In this document: in pieces, positions 43,097 to 51,478 of the stretch
How the letters are laid out: each line of letters begins with the position of its first letter
Position numbering within the stretch: the first letter of the stretch is position 1
Source of the DNA: JAVKBW01 sp040222995
Lineage (GTDB): Bacteria > Pseudomonadota > Alphaproteobacteria > UBA8366 > Aestuariispiraceae
Length of the DNA stretch: 64,000 bases
Direction of reading: 5' to 3'
Assembly: GCA_040222995.1 (NCBI GenBank)
Contig: JAVKBW010000016.1
Location: 124,001 to 188,000, forward strand
Position numbers and translations under genes: made by a program
The notes under the pieces: generated by a model
The model's database searches: none
The model's input: the letters and a program-made list of their open reading frames with translations, nothing else
What the model was told of the DNA's origin: nothing

Positions 43097-43642
43097 ATGA
43101 AACTCAATCTTCTGGCCCTGGCCCTGGCCGTGGCGACATTTGCTGTTGCCGCTTGTAATCAGACGGCTTCGCAGGATGCGGAGCCTCCCGCTTCATCAAC
43201 CGACGCCGCCGCCGTGACCGAACAGGAAGATGCCGGAACCGGCGCACAGGTCGCCGAAGCGTCCACCGGTGAAAAAGTCAATCTGGTGTTCCTGGATCTG
43301 ACCGGTTTCGACGACGATCTTTCGGCCAGCCTGGCATCGCAGGCGGAAGAAGTAGTGATTGAGTTTCCGGGCCGGACCACGCTGAACGATTTGCCGAAAA
43401 GGCTGGACCCGTGGTTATCCACGGTCAAGGACAGCGGCGGTCAGGTGAGCGCCTTTCCGGTGGTGGAACAGGGCGAGGAGCGGTCGCGCGGCATCGTCGG
43501 CATCCTGATCGATGTCGCCACCAAGGCGCATGAAGCCTACGAGTACAAGGAAAAGCTGGAACCGGCAAAAGCCTACGACGTGCAGCTTGACTATCATGAA
43601 GATACCGGGCGTGTGATGCAGGCGCGGTTTATTCACAAGTGA
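43097..43642 (+). CDS. Lipoprotein of unknown function (paralogue A)
   Basis: A 181-residue predicted lipoprotein. The signal MKLNLLALALAVATFAVAAC ends in a lipobox with Cys20. A low-complexity Ala/Glu/Thr linker (21-~55) follows, then a compact domain of about 115 residues. That domain (TLNDLPKRLDPWLSTVKDSGG, FPVVEQGEERSRGIVGILIDV, ending in LDYHEDTGRVMQARFIHK) matches that of the lipoprotein at 46104-46718 block by block, so the two are paralogues. I recognise no named family. Its stop overlaps the GTG start of the papain-like protease gene, indicating coupling. Outer- versus inner-membrane destination is not clear. Confidence 0.85.
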   Translation: MKLNLLALALAVATFAVAACNQTASQDAEPPASSTDAAAVTEQEDAGTGAQVAEASTGEKVNLVFLDLTGFDDDLSASLASQAEEVVIEFPGRTTLNDLPKRLDPWLSTVKDSGGQVSAFPVVEQGEERSRGIVGILIDVATKAHEAYEYKEKLEPAKAYDVQLDYHEDTGRVMQARFIHK

Positions 43643-45351
43643 GCATGCTTTTTTCAAAAAGCCGCGGTCGGCAGGGACTTCTGGGGTGCCTGCTTGGCGT
43701 TTCCATCGCCGTTACGGGTGCAATCGCCCCCAACGCAGCCGACGCAGAGGGAACCGGCCTGGTGCTGGAACAGCCGGAAACCTACCGGTCCTTTCCGGCG
43801 GTGCCGGCTTTCCGGAATTTCCTGCCGAAAAAAGTCGATCTTTCGAAGTATTTTCCGCCTGCCGCGCATCAGGGCGATCAGGGCTCGTGTGTCGGGTTCG
43901 CCGTCAGTTACGGCCTGCGCAGTTTTTATGAAAACCGCAGCCGCATTCTGGCCGGACTGCCGCCGCAGAAGTTCAGTCCGTCATTCGTATACAACAGCGT
44001 GCTGTCACGGCCGAACGATTGCCGCAGCGGAGCGACGGTGTCGTCCGGCCTGAAGTTCCTGAAGGCGAACGGCACGGTTCCTTATGAGAATTTCCCCTAT
44101 ACGCCCGATGTTTGCGAACAGCCGTCGGAAACGCCGCTGTTCGATCTTGCCTCGGAATACCGCATCAATTCGTGGCGGCGGGTGCCGACCAAAAGCGCCG
44201 ACCAGCTCAAGGGACGCCTGTATTACGGCGATCCGGTCGTGGTCGGCATGACCATGACGGCGGCGCTGAACGAACTCGAAGGCGATGACATCTACAATAT
44301 CGTGGTCGATCAGAACCAGCCCTTCCAGGGTCATGCGGTTGTTCTGGCCGGGTACGACGAGGAACGCCAGGCGTTCAAGTTCTTCAATTCCTGGGGTGCG
44401 GACTGGGCCGATGGCGGGTTTGGCTGGATCAGCTATGAAGCGCTGATGAGCAACATCGATTCCGCTTTTGTCATCGATGTGCCCGAAACGAAAATACCGG
44501 TTGCCGAAACCGTTGAACCGGCCGAGCCGGATACCGTGGCCGCGGTCGACCCGCAGGCGGAAACCGATGCCGAACCGGTTGTTGAGCCCAAGCCCGCCGT
44601 CGAACCGGAGCCCGAGCCCGAACCGGTTGTGGAACCCGAGCCCGAAGCCGAGACGCAGCCCGAACCGGAAGCCGTTGCAGACCTTTCGACGCAGATTCGC
44701 GACACAATCGGCGGCTTCGAATGTTTCGGCCTGACCCGTCGGCTGAAGGACAGAAAATTCGACGGCCTGTCCGGCTATGTCGCACAGCAGGAAGACCTGA
44801 CTGCCCTGCAGACGCTGATTTCGAACCATCCCGACGGCGCCGGGGCGACACTGGACATCGATGTCCGCCCGTGGCCGCAATGCGAAGCCCTGTCGACCTT
44901 CTCAAGCCCGCTCGCCGCGGCACAGGGGCTGGACGTGCGGGTGCTTTCGGCCGGGCTGGAAGCGCAGTCGACCTTCCATGACGAGGACGAACTGGTCATT
45001 GAAGTAACGGCCCCGGATTTCGACGCCTACCTGTATGTCACCTATCTGCAGGCCGGGGGCGATGCCGTCCATTTCGTGAAGGGTGGCGGCGATACCCCGG
45101 TACCGGCGAATTCGGTGGTGAAATTCGGCCTCGACCCGAAGAAACCCCGGTTCTATGTCCAGCCGCCTTTCGGCGACGAGATGATTGTCGCCATTGCCAG
45201 CCGGTTGCCGCTTTTCGATGAGGATTTCGAGATTATCGAAGAAGAACGCGCCTATCTGACGCGATTCCGCAAAGGCATCCTGACCAGTGTCGGAAAGCGG
45301 ATCATTGGGAATGTCGCGGGAAAAGCTGTATACTTGACGACGGTCGAATAG
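43639..45351 (+). CDS. Exported papain-like (C1) cysteine protease with DUF4384-like C-terminus
   Basis: A 570-residue exported protein in three parts. After a signal peptide (to about residue 36) comes a C1-type protease domain: HQGDQGSCVGFAVSYG (Gln81, nucleophile Cys84), QGHAVVLAGYD (His232) and FNSWGADWADGGFGWISYEAL (Asn250), so the catalytic set is complete. A Pro/Glu/Val spacer (about 285-348) follows, a flexible wall-spanning type of linker. The last ~220 residues end with a DUF4384-like segment (ASRLPLFDEDFEI). Translation may begin at GTG 43639 or ATG 43645. It lies between a lipoprotein gene and an OmpA gene in one operon. Confidence 0.88.
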   Translation: MSMLFSKSRGRQGLLGCLLGVSIAVTGAIAPNAADAEGTGLVLEQPETYRSFPAVPAFRNFLPKKVDLSKYFPPAAHQGDQGSCVGFAVSYGLRSFYENRSRILAGLPPQKFSPSFVYNSVLSRPNDCRSGATVSSGLKFLKANGTVPYENFPYTPDVCEQPSETPLFDLASEYRINSWRRVPTKSADQLKGRLYYGDPVVVGMTMTAALNELEGDDIYNIVVDQNQPFQGHAVVLAGYDEERQAFKFFNSWGADWADGGFGWISYEALMSNIDSAFVIDVPETKIPVAETVEPAEPDTVAAVDPQAETDAEPVVEPKPAVEPEPEPEPVVEPEPEAETQPEPEAVADLSTQIRDTIGGFECFGLTRRLKDRKFDGLSGYVAQQEDLTALQTLISNHPDGAGATLDIDVRPWPQCEALSTFSSPLAAAQGLDVRVLSAGLEAQSTFHDEDELVIEVTAPDFDAYLYVTYLQAGGDAVHFVKGGGDTPVPANSVVKFGLDPKKPRFYVQPPFGDEMIVAIASRLPLFDEDFEIIEEERAYLTRFRKGILTSVGKRIIGNVAGKAVYLTTVE

Positions 45352-45355
45352 AAAA

Positions 45356-46078
45356 ATGATGAAGCAGGTGCGATTGATGAAGAACCTGACGCAACGCCTT
45401 TCACTGTTTGGAACGTGTCTTCTGCTGTGGCTGCCGCCGGTCACCGTTTCGGCGCAGGAAACATCAGACCAGTTAGACGAGCCGAGCACGACACGCAGCA
45501 TTATCAATCAGTTGCAGTTCAAGGGAGACGCCCCTGCGGCATCGTCCACAACCCGGTCTCTGGTTATCACCCGGGGCGCGAAAGTGGTGATGCCGGAACC
45601 GGAAGCGGCGGAAGACAGCGGCGCGGCGCAGGCAACGGAAACATCGGAAACCACAGAGCCTGCCACCGAAACGGTCGCGGTCGAAACAGAATCCTCAACG
45701 GAACCGGCTGCCGAAGTCGCCACGGTCGTGCCTTCGATCAACCTGCGTATCCAGTTCGAGCTGAACTCGTTTAACCTGACACCCGACGCCAGAAAGAAGC
45801 TGGAACTGCTGGGTGAGGCGATCAGCAGCGAAGAACTGTCGTCGTACCGGTTCCTGATTGCCGGCCACACCGATGCATCGGGGTCGGCATCCTATAATCA
45901 AAGCCTGTCCGAACGGCGGGCGGAAGCGGTGAAATTTTATCTTGCCGCCCGGTTCCCGGCCTCCGGAAGCCGACTGATATCGCAGGGTTTCGGCGAACAG
46001 GCCTTGTTCGACACACAAGCCCCGAACGCCGCGGTGAACCGGCGGGTGCAGATAATCAATCTTGGCACCGACAACTGA
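45356..46078 (+). CDS. OmpA-family peptidoglycan-associated protein
   Basis: A 240-residue exported protein. A signal peptide (residues ~10-33, ending VSAQ-ETS) is followed by a Thr/Glu/Ala-rich spacer. The C-terminal OmpA domain starts at about residue 125: LRIQFELNSFNLTPDARKKLE, then GHTDASGSASYNQSLSERRAEAV with the diaminopimelate-binding Asp and Arg, then NRRVQIINLG. There is no beta-barrel, so it is a periplasmic or surface-anchored peptidoglycan binder. An alternative start seven codons in (ATG 45377) is possible. It is 4 bp behind the protease gene and 25 bp before the second lipoprotein. Confidence 0.9.
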   Translation: MMKQVRLMKNLTQRLSLFGTCLLLWLPPVTVSAQETSDQLDEPSTTRSIINQLQFKGDAPAASSTTRSLVITRGAKVVMPEPEAAEDSGAAQATETSETTEPATETVAVETESSTEPAAEVATVVPSINLRIQFELNSFNLTPDARKKLELLGEAISSEELSSYRFLIAGHTDASGSASYNQSLSERRAEAVKFYLAARFPASGSRLISQGFGEQALFDTQAPNAAVNRRVQIINLGTDN

Positions 46079-46103
46079 TCCCTCGGGCGGCTGGAGAACG
46101 ATC

Positions 46104-46718
46104 ATGATGCGAAAAGCCGCCTGGGTTGCTTTTCTGATGTTTGCCGCCGCCTGCCAGCAAACCGGCGCCGACAAGGCTTCGCCGACTGTGGATGCCGCAA
46201 CAACCGAACAGGCTGCTGCGGAAACAGCCGAAGCGGATGCAAGTGCGGAAGCGGTGGCGCAGAATATCGAGGCGGATGCGTCCGATCCGCCCGAAGAAGC
46301 CATCATCGAGGATATTGCAAAGACGCAGGAAGCCGCTGTCACGGTCGAACCGATCGTCTATGAGGAAAGCTTTACCTTCGACTGGGACATGTCCCAGAAG
46401 CTGCGGCAGGCCGACGGTTCGGAAGTCGTGCTGCTGACGCCGGAAGGGGTATCGCTGACGGAAATTCCCGAGCAGCTAGACCGGTGGCTGTCACGGGTGA
46501 AGGAAAACGGCGGTTATGTGAAGGCGGCGCCTGTCGTGAAGCAGGATGACGAACGGTCCCGGGCCATCGTCGGCGCATTGATCGACGTGTTCCTGTACCT
46601 GCTGGGCATCATCAAGGAAGAGGTCACCTTCTCGCCGGCTGACGACTACAACGCCATCCTGTATTTCGAGAAGGATACCGGCGTTGTCGAACAGATCGTG
46701 TTCTTCCCGAAAACCTGA
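46104..46718 (+). CDS. Lipoprotein of unknown function (paralogue B)
   Basis: A 204-residue predicted lipoprotein with signal MMRKAAWVAFLMFAAAC (Cys17), a long Ala/Glu-rich linker to about residue 85 and a C-terminal domain. That domain (SLTEIPEQLDRWLSRVKENGG, APVVKQDDERSRAIVGALIDVF, YFEKDTGVVEQIVFFP) aligns with paralogue A at 43097-43642. A hydrophobic patch VFLYLLGIIKEEV interrupts it. GGAGAACGATC before ATG 46104 supports the start. It ends the plus-strand operon and converges on the YnbE-YdbL-like gene with 24 bp between stops. The function is unknown. Confidence 0.85.
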   Translation: MMRKAAWVAFLMFAAACQQTGADKASPTVDAATTEQAAAETAEADASAEAVAQNIEADASDPPEEAIIEDIAKTQEAAVTVEPIVYEESFTFDWDMSQKLRQADGSEVVLLTPEGVSLTEIPEQLDRWLSRVKENGGYVKAAPVVKQDDERSRAIVGALIDVFLYLLGIIKEEVTFSPADDYNAILYFEKDTGVVEQIVFFPKT

Positions 46719-46742
46719 TCGGTCCGGCCGAAATCCGCTGTC

Positions 46743-47195
46743 CTATTTCCGTTCCCAGGTGCCGTCGGTCTGCTGAACGAATTCACCGGGCGCGCTTTCC
46801 TCGATAAACTTCTTGCCGGCCACGACTTCAACCAGTTCGACCTTGGTATTGTGTCGCTCGGCAATCTGCTGATAGCGGGCCCGACGGTCCTCGTTCGCCG
46901 ACAGAACCAGATCCTGAATATCGGCGGGCGTGTCGTCCTGCACCAGACCCAGATAACCGTCGAGACGTTCGCCGATCCAGCCGGCCCGTTTGGCGAGCGG
47001 AATGGCCGGCGTGACGGAAATGTCCTGCACGTCGTCCTGCACCTTCAGCAGGACTTCCTGTTTGATGTTCACGTCGATTTTCAGGTAGATCGGTTCGCTC
47101 GGCGCTTCGATCTTCACGGTGGGCGAACAGGCGCTCGCCGCCAGCAGCCCGGCGCAGAGGCCGGCCAGACACAGATACCGTCTTGCAGGGTGCAT
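46743..47195 (-). CDS. YnbE-YdbL-like fusion lipoprotein
   Basis: A 150-residue lipoprotein. Signal MHPARRYLCLAGLCAGLLAASAC gives Cys23. Residues 23-60 (CSPTVKIEAPSEPIYLKIDV, then NIKQEVLLKV) match the small E. coli lipoprotein YnbE from its lipid-anchored Cys onward. Residues ~68-150 (GWIGERLDGYLGLV, RARYQQIAERHNTKVE, APGEFVQQTDGTWERK) match the periplasmic protein YdbL (DUF1318). In E. coli these are two genes, downstream of ydbH; here one reading frame covers both, also directly after a YdbH-type gene. I choose the ATG just after the ydbH-like stop; ATGs at 47213 and 47207 are in frame. Confidence 0.85.
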   Translation of the reverse strand: MHPARRYLCLAGLCAGLLAASACSPTVKIEAPSEPIYLKIDVNIKQEVLLKVQDDVQDISVTPAIPLAKRAGWIGERLDGYLGLVQDDTPADIQDLVLSANEDRRARYQQIAERHNTKVELVEVVAGKKFIEESAPGEFVQQTDGTWERK

Positions 47196-47196
47196 T

Positions 47197-50100
47197 CTAC
47201 TGACCATAGCCAAGCATTCTTTCCTTTATCTGCGACGGTACCTGATACGCACCGAGACTGTCCTTGAACAACGACGCCAGCCGTCCGTTGACGGATACCT
47301 CCAGGTCGAGCGGATGCCCATCATGCAGGTCAGGGTTCTTGCCAACAAGATGCAACGTGATTTTTGCTTCGTCCGTCGCGGTGCCTGCAACGGAAACCTC
47401 GATCCTGTCATACCGGAAATTCGACAGCGCCTGGGTCAGCAGGGATGACGCCGCGTCCGTGCCGAAATCGCCGCCCCTGTAGCGAAGCACGCCTTTCCCC
47501 TGCGACGCCAGAGAGCCATCGATCCGGCCCGGTTGGCCGTTCTCGAAGGCGACGGTCAGGCCGCCGCCAACCGTTCCTTCCGCCTCGATGTCGTCGCCAA
47601 GCTGCAGAAGCTCGACAAGCCGTGTCAGATCGATATCCGAAAGGTCGAACCGCAGGCCGCCGGCGACGGTGCCGTCACGAACGGCGATCGGACCGGAAGA
47701 AATCCGTCCGCCGGCCCAGTCGAAGCCGAAATCGTCGATATCGAGGGAATCCGGCGCATTGATGGTCAGCACGCCCGCGCCCGATGTCAGCGGCACGCCG
47801 ATATTCGCCACCGCGATCGAAAACGGCTGCACCGGGTCCGTGCGCAGGGTCGGAATGACTTCCGGCAGCTTCAGCAAGGTGTTCATCCGCAGAAGTTCAA
47901 GCGCGCCGTATCGAATGTTGAGGTTTTCGACAAGCAGTTCGCCGTTCGATGTCTGTGTGCCGTCTTTGTGTTGGCATATTGCCGCCCGGCCCGCCAGTTG
48001 TCCGCCATCGGCGATGATGGCGTCGCCTCCCGGCGCCAGATACGGCGACAGGCCGAACCGCTGCAGGATGGTATCGCCGTCGATACAGAATGCCTCATCG
48101 TCCCAACGGATATTCGCTGCCCCCAGCAGGGTCCCTGAAAGCGCTTTGAACAGTGTGCCGAGAAACGGCGAAACATCATCGATGGAAACAGTCTCCGGTC
48201 CGAACTGGAGGGGGATCGGGCGGATCAGGCCCGTACCGGACGCAAGGTCCCGGTCGTGGGAGATTTCGTACTCGACGCGCGCATCGCCGGATACAAGCCG
48301 CAACGCTCCCTTGTGGTCTATGGTGTCGCCGTTGACCTCCGCCGAGCTTTCTAGCGTCGCCGGTGCGAACAGGGCCGGTTTTTCCAGGCTCTCCAGCCGT
48401 CCGACGGTTAACCCGACGGTCGCCTGTTGCGCGCCCGTATCGCCTTTGTATGAAAAGGCGATATCGCCTGCGGCGAGTTTCGGGGCGGTCATGTAAAGGT
48501 AGGCCAGCTTCAGCGCCAGATCGGCCGTCGGCGCGGTTTCGCCGGAACCGGGTGGCGTCATCGTCAGGTCGATGGCCGATCCTTTTCCACCGAGGGCGAT
48601 GCGCTGCCTGTCGGGTAGCCGCAGCCGCAGCAGATTGGAAGGCAGAACCAGCCTGAGCGTGCCGGAAACCGGCGCGTATGCCGATGACGGCGTTGCCTGG
48701 CGCAGCGTCACCGGTTTCGGCGTTTGCAGGCAGAAGGTCTTGTCTTTCGACAGCAGCACATAACCGGCGACGCTGAGGGAGTGAACATCGATATCGCCGC
48801 AATCGGCGATGCCGAACTGGATGCCGCCGTTCTGCCGCCGAAAGGAAAGGCGGGTGCCGGTCCTGACATCGAAGGCAAGGTCCGTATCCGGCCAGTCGGC
48901 GGTCACGTCGGCTTTCAGGATGGCGGTTCCGTCGAAATCATCGGCGCTGCCGGTGGCGGAAACGGACAGAACGGTATTGCCGATTTCGCCGGCGGAAGAC
49001 CGCCAGTCGTCGATGATGGCGCGAAACTCCCACACGTCGAACAGCGCCGCTTCGGGAGAGCCGGGCGTTATCGCGCCGATGGCGTTCAGATCCATCCGGA
49101 CCGGCGCGATGCCACCACCCCTGAAAGCGGTCGTCAGACCGGTTTCGATGCTGACCTGTCCGTCGGGTTTTTGCAGAACCCACAGGCCGATTTCACCGGC
49201 CTTGCCGAAGTCGACCTGCAGCGGACCGCCGTAGCGATTGTCGAGATACGGCAGAACAGTGCGGTAGATCGGTTGGTCTGTATGGCCGGCCTCGGCCATC
49301 ACCGTCAACGGTTCGACAAATCGCATGGCCTTGCGATTGCCGTCCGTTTCAACGCGTACCGCCAGCGATGTATCGACGGCAAGCGGCAGGCCGTCCATGC
49401 CCAGGCTTGTCCCCTTGATGCCGATATCGATTGGCGCTGCGGCGAGAGCTTTCTCCCATGGTGTGGGTTTCAGGCCGGCGGCGGTCAGATGGCTCAGCAT
49501 CGTCGATGTCGAAATTTCCAGCGTCAGTTGCCCGGTCAGGGGAAGGTCGGGCAGGAAAGGCGCGCTCGCCGCCGTCAGATCGGGCGCCTGAAACTGCAAA
49601 GCGGCGGCGATGGCGTGGTCGCCACCATCGTCTGTCGCCGACACGCGAAGCAGACTGGATGCCCCGGTCGCCTGTTCCGAAACATGGATGGCGAATTCGC
49701 CGGACGTTCCCGTCGTCTGTGCGTCGAACGCCGCTTCGCCGCGCAGCCCGAACGGGGCCTTGACGCTTTTCAGGCGCAGCACGAAGGATGACCGCAGCGT
49801 TTCCAGCGCCAGCAGATTGCCTTCGAGATTCCCCTTTCCCCCGGTGGCCTGCCCGGCCGCGAAACCGAGATCGAAATTTCCCTGCAGATCGGTCAGATCG
49901 GCCCGTAGATGTCCGTCTTCCGACAGGGTTGCATCCGCTTCGGCGGAAAATGACGCGATGTCTTCATGGTCGGCGCGCAGCCTGATTTTCTCTATCCTGA
50001 TATCGCTGCCGGGCGACGTGATGTCGGCATCGAAATGCAGAATTGTCGTCCCCTGGGCCGAGACCACGAACACGGTTGCGTTTTTCAGGATCAGTTCGTG

Positions 50101-50529
50101 AAACGGCATGGCTTCCTGCAGATCCGCCACGCTGAAGTCGCCGCTTTCGGGGGCGGTGTCCTCCGAAAAGATCAGCGGATTGAGGTCGCCGAAATCCAGA
50201 CGGTCGCCAACCTGTCGAACGGTGATTTCAGGATTTTCAATCGTGATCCGTTCAAATTTTCCGTTCAGGATCTCCTGCCACGCAAAGGCGGCTTTCAGGT
50301 CGCGGACCTTGACCGTGTCGCCGATGCTGACGCCGCTGAAGCCGATACGGTCGAGAGAAATTTCAGAAATTTCCAGATCAATCGGCGGCAGGCCCAGCGA
50401 CTGCAGTTCAGTCGATGCCTGCTTCAATAACTCGTCGCGGCCGAAGTAAAGACCGGTACCGGCCAGAATCAGGAGGGCGAAAAATACCTGAACGGTTCGC
50501 CAAAGCGCACGGCCGACCCGATGCCTCAA
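47197..50529 (-). CDS. YdbH-type AsmA-like intermembrane lipid-transport protein
   Basis: An 1110-residue protein anchored by one N-terminal helix (TVQVFFALLILAGTGLYFG), with the rest in the periplasm. Repeated beta-strand stretches such as LDLEISEISLDRIGFSGVSIGD and the C-terminal LLTINAPDSLDIDDFGFDWAGG / LEAEGTVGG-type segments are of the AsmA/TamB-like bridge type. Its place directly upstream of a YnbE-YdbL-like gene identifies it as YdbH-like. In E. coli, YdbH with YnbE is reported to form a conduit that moves phospholipids to the outer membrane. It overlaps the upstream gene by 4 bp. It is longer than E. coli YdbH (879 residues). Confidence 0.85.
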   Translation of the reverse strand: MRHRVGRALWRTVQVFFALLILAGTGLYFGRDELLKQASTELQSLGLPPIDLEISEISLDRIGFSGVSIGDTVKVRDLKAAFAWQEILNGKFERITIENPEITVRQVGDRLDFGDLNPLIFSEDTAPESGDFSVADLQEAMPFHELILKNATVFVVSAQGTTILHFDADITSPGSDIRIEKIRLRADHEDIASFSAEADATLSEDGHLRADLTDLQGNFDLGFAAGQATGGKGNLEGNLLALETLRSSFVLRLKSVKAPFGLRGEAAFDAQTTGTSGEFAIHVSEQATGASSLLRVSATDDGGDHAIAAALQFQAPDLTAASAPFLPDLPLTGQLTLEISTSTMLSHLTAAGLKPTPWEKALAAAPIDIGIKGTSLGMDGLPLAVDTSLAVRVETDGNRKAMRFVEPLTVMAEAGHTDQPIYRTVLPYLDNRYGGPLQVDFGKAGEIGLWVLQKPDGQVSIETGLTTAFRGGGIAPVRMDLNAIGAITPGSPEAALFDVWEFRAIIDDWRSSAGEIGNTVLSVSATGSADDFDGTAILKADVTADWPDTDLAFDVRTGTRLSFRRQNGGIQFGIADCGDIDVHSLSVAGYVLLSKDKTFCLQTPKPVTLRQATPSSAYAPVSGTLRLVLPSNLLRLRLPDRQRIALGGKGSAIDLTMTPPGSGETAPTADLALKLAYLYMTAPKLAAGDIAFSYKGDTGAQQATVGLTVGRLESLEKPALFAPATLESSAEVNGDTIDHKGALRLVSGDARVEYEISHDRDLASGTGLIRPIPLQFGPETVSIDDVSPFLGTLFKALSGTLLGAANIRWDDEAFCIDGDTILQRFGLSPYLAPGGDAIIADGGQLAGRAAICQHKDGTQTSNGELLVENLNIRYGALELLRMNTLLKLPEVIPTLRTDPVQPFSIAVANIGVPLTSGAGVLTINAPDSLDIDDFGFDWAGGRISSGPIAVRDGTVAGGLRFDLSDIDLTRLVELLQLGDDIEAEGTVGGGLTVAFENGQPGRIDGSLASQGKGVLRYRGGDFGTDAASSLLTQALSNFRYDRIEVSVAGTATDEAKITLHLVGKNPDLHDGHPLDLEVSVNGRLASLFKDSLGAYQVPSQIKERMLGYGQ

Positions 50530-51311
50530 AATTCCCCCGACTTGACCAGTCCCGACAGCATCCAGTCGATTTCGGCGTTCAGCATCAGAAGAACCGCCTG
50601 ATCGTCGCAGGCATTATCGGCCATCCAGCTCGCCATATGGGCGCGGGTCGGCAGGTCGGCCGGCAGTTTCCTGAATTCAATCGCGCGTCTTTCGGTATCG
50701 CCGTAACGCAGATCGAATTCCTCACCGTCGAAAACCGGCATGTCGGTCGGCCAGTCCAGGCGGTTATCGCCTTTCGGCCATTTGACTTTGATGCTGTCGC
50801 CGGAAACGGCGATTTCAAGGGTGCCGCCCTGCGGGGCCTGTTTCCGCCACAGGGCGATCTCGCCGGGATTGCGGTAGCAGTATGCGCTGGTCCATTCGAT
50901 ATCGAAGATCCAGGGGTCGGCATTCGGTTCGCCGCCAAACGACCGCACAAGCTTGCGTGTCGCCGCCCATTCGGCCTGGGTCCGGAACAACTGGGCAAGC
51001 GACCGTACGAGTTCGTCTGAACCAGTGTCGACGCTGTCGTCATTGACATCGAGAGTGCCGATAAAGGGGCCTTCGACGCGGATTTTTTCACCGCCGGAGG
51101 AAACCAGTGTCAGGGACGCGTCTTCCGGAAGGGAGATAGGGACGGCGTTCTCGACTATGTCGCCGATCTGATAGGTGACATCGCCTTCGCTTTCCATAAC
51201 GACATAATCCGAGGCGGTGGCTGTCTGGGCCACAAACAGCGCACCGAACAGCAGCGCAATGAACCGCATCGCAACGGAAAGAGCGGGTCGTCGAGAGGTT
51301 GTCTTCATCAT
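50526..51311 (-). CDS. Exported FecR-like protein upstream of ydbH-like gene
   Basis: A 261-residue protein with a signal peptide (residues ~14-34, ending TATAS-DYV). The first ~80 mature residues (VTYQIGDIVENAVPISLPED, LTLVSSGGEKIRVEGPFIG) look like a FecR-type beta domain. The rest (EWTSAYCYRNPGEIALWRK, EFDLRYGDTERRAIEFRKLP, then DNACDDQAVLLML with two Cys residues overall) is unfamiliar. It overlaps the YdbH-type gene by 4 bp and therefore heads the ydbH-ynbE/ydbL transcript. A structural or accessory role in the envelope is inferred from this coupling alone. Confidence 0.75.
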   Translation of the reverse strand: MMKTTSRRPALSVAMRFIALLFGALFVAQTATASDYVVMESEGDVTYQIGDIVENAVPISLPEDASLTLVSSGGEKIRVEGPFIGTLDVNDDSVDTGSDELVRSLAQLFRTQAEWAATRKLVRSFGGEPNADPWIFDIEWTSAYCYRNPGEIALWRKQAPQGGTLEIAVSGDSIKVKWPKGDNRLDWPTDMPVFDGEEFDLRYGDTERRAIEFRKLPADLPTRAHMASWMADNACDDQAVLLMLNAEIDWMLSGLVKSGEF

Positions 51312-51478
51312 TGCTCCTCATTCGGGACGGTTGTGAACCCGAACCGGCCAGGTCGGCAGAATATCCGAGAAACCGTGCCGCGTCACCCAAGGGCTGCCAC
51401 CGGTGTCATCTTTCCAGTTGAAGGGGATGTTCTGACGGTTATGCTCGGGTTTCGAAACAGGATCATGGGAGATACCGG

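Noticed and set aside
44570..44690. Possible DNA tandem repeat in the protease gene
   Set aside because: It is a coding Pro/Glu linker with variable unit lengths, not a DNA-level satellite or CRISPR.
48724..49791. Plus-strand open frame opposite the YdbH-type gene
   Set aside because: His/Gln/Arg-rich antisense sequence; the minus-strand gene has overlaps and operon context.
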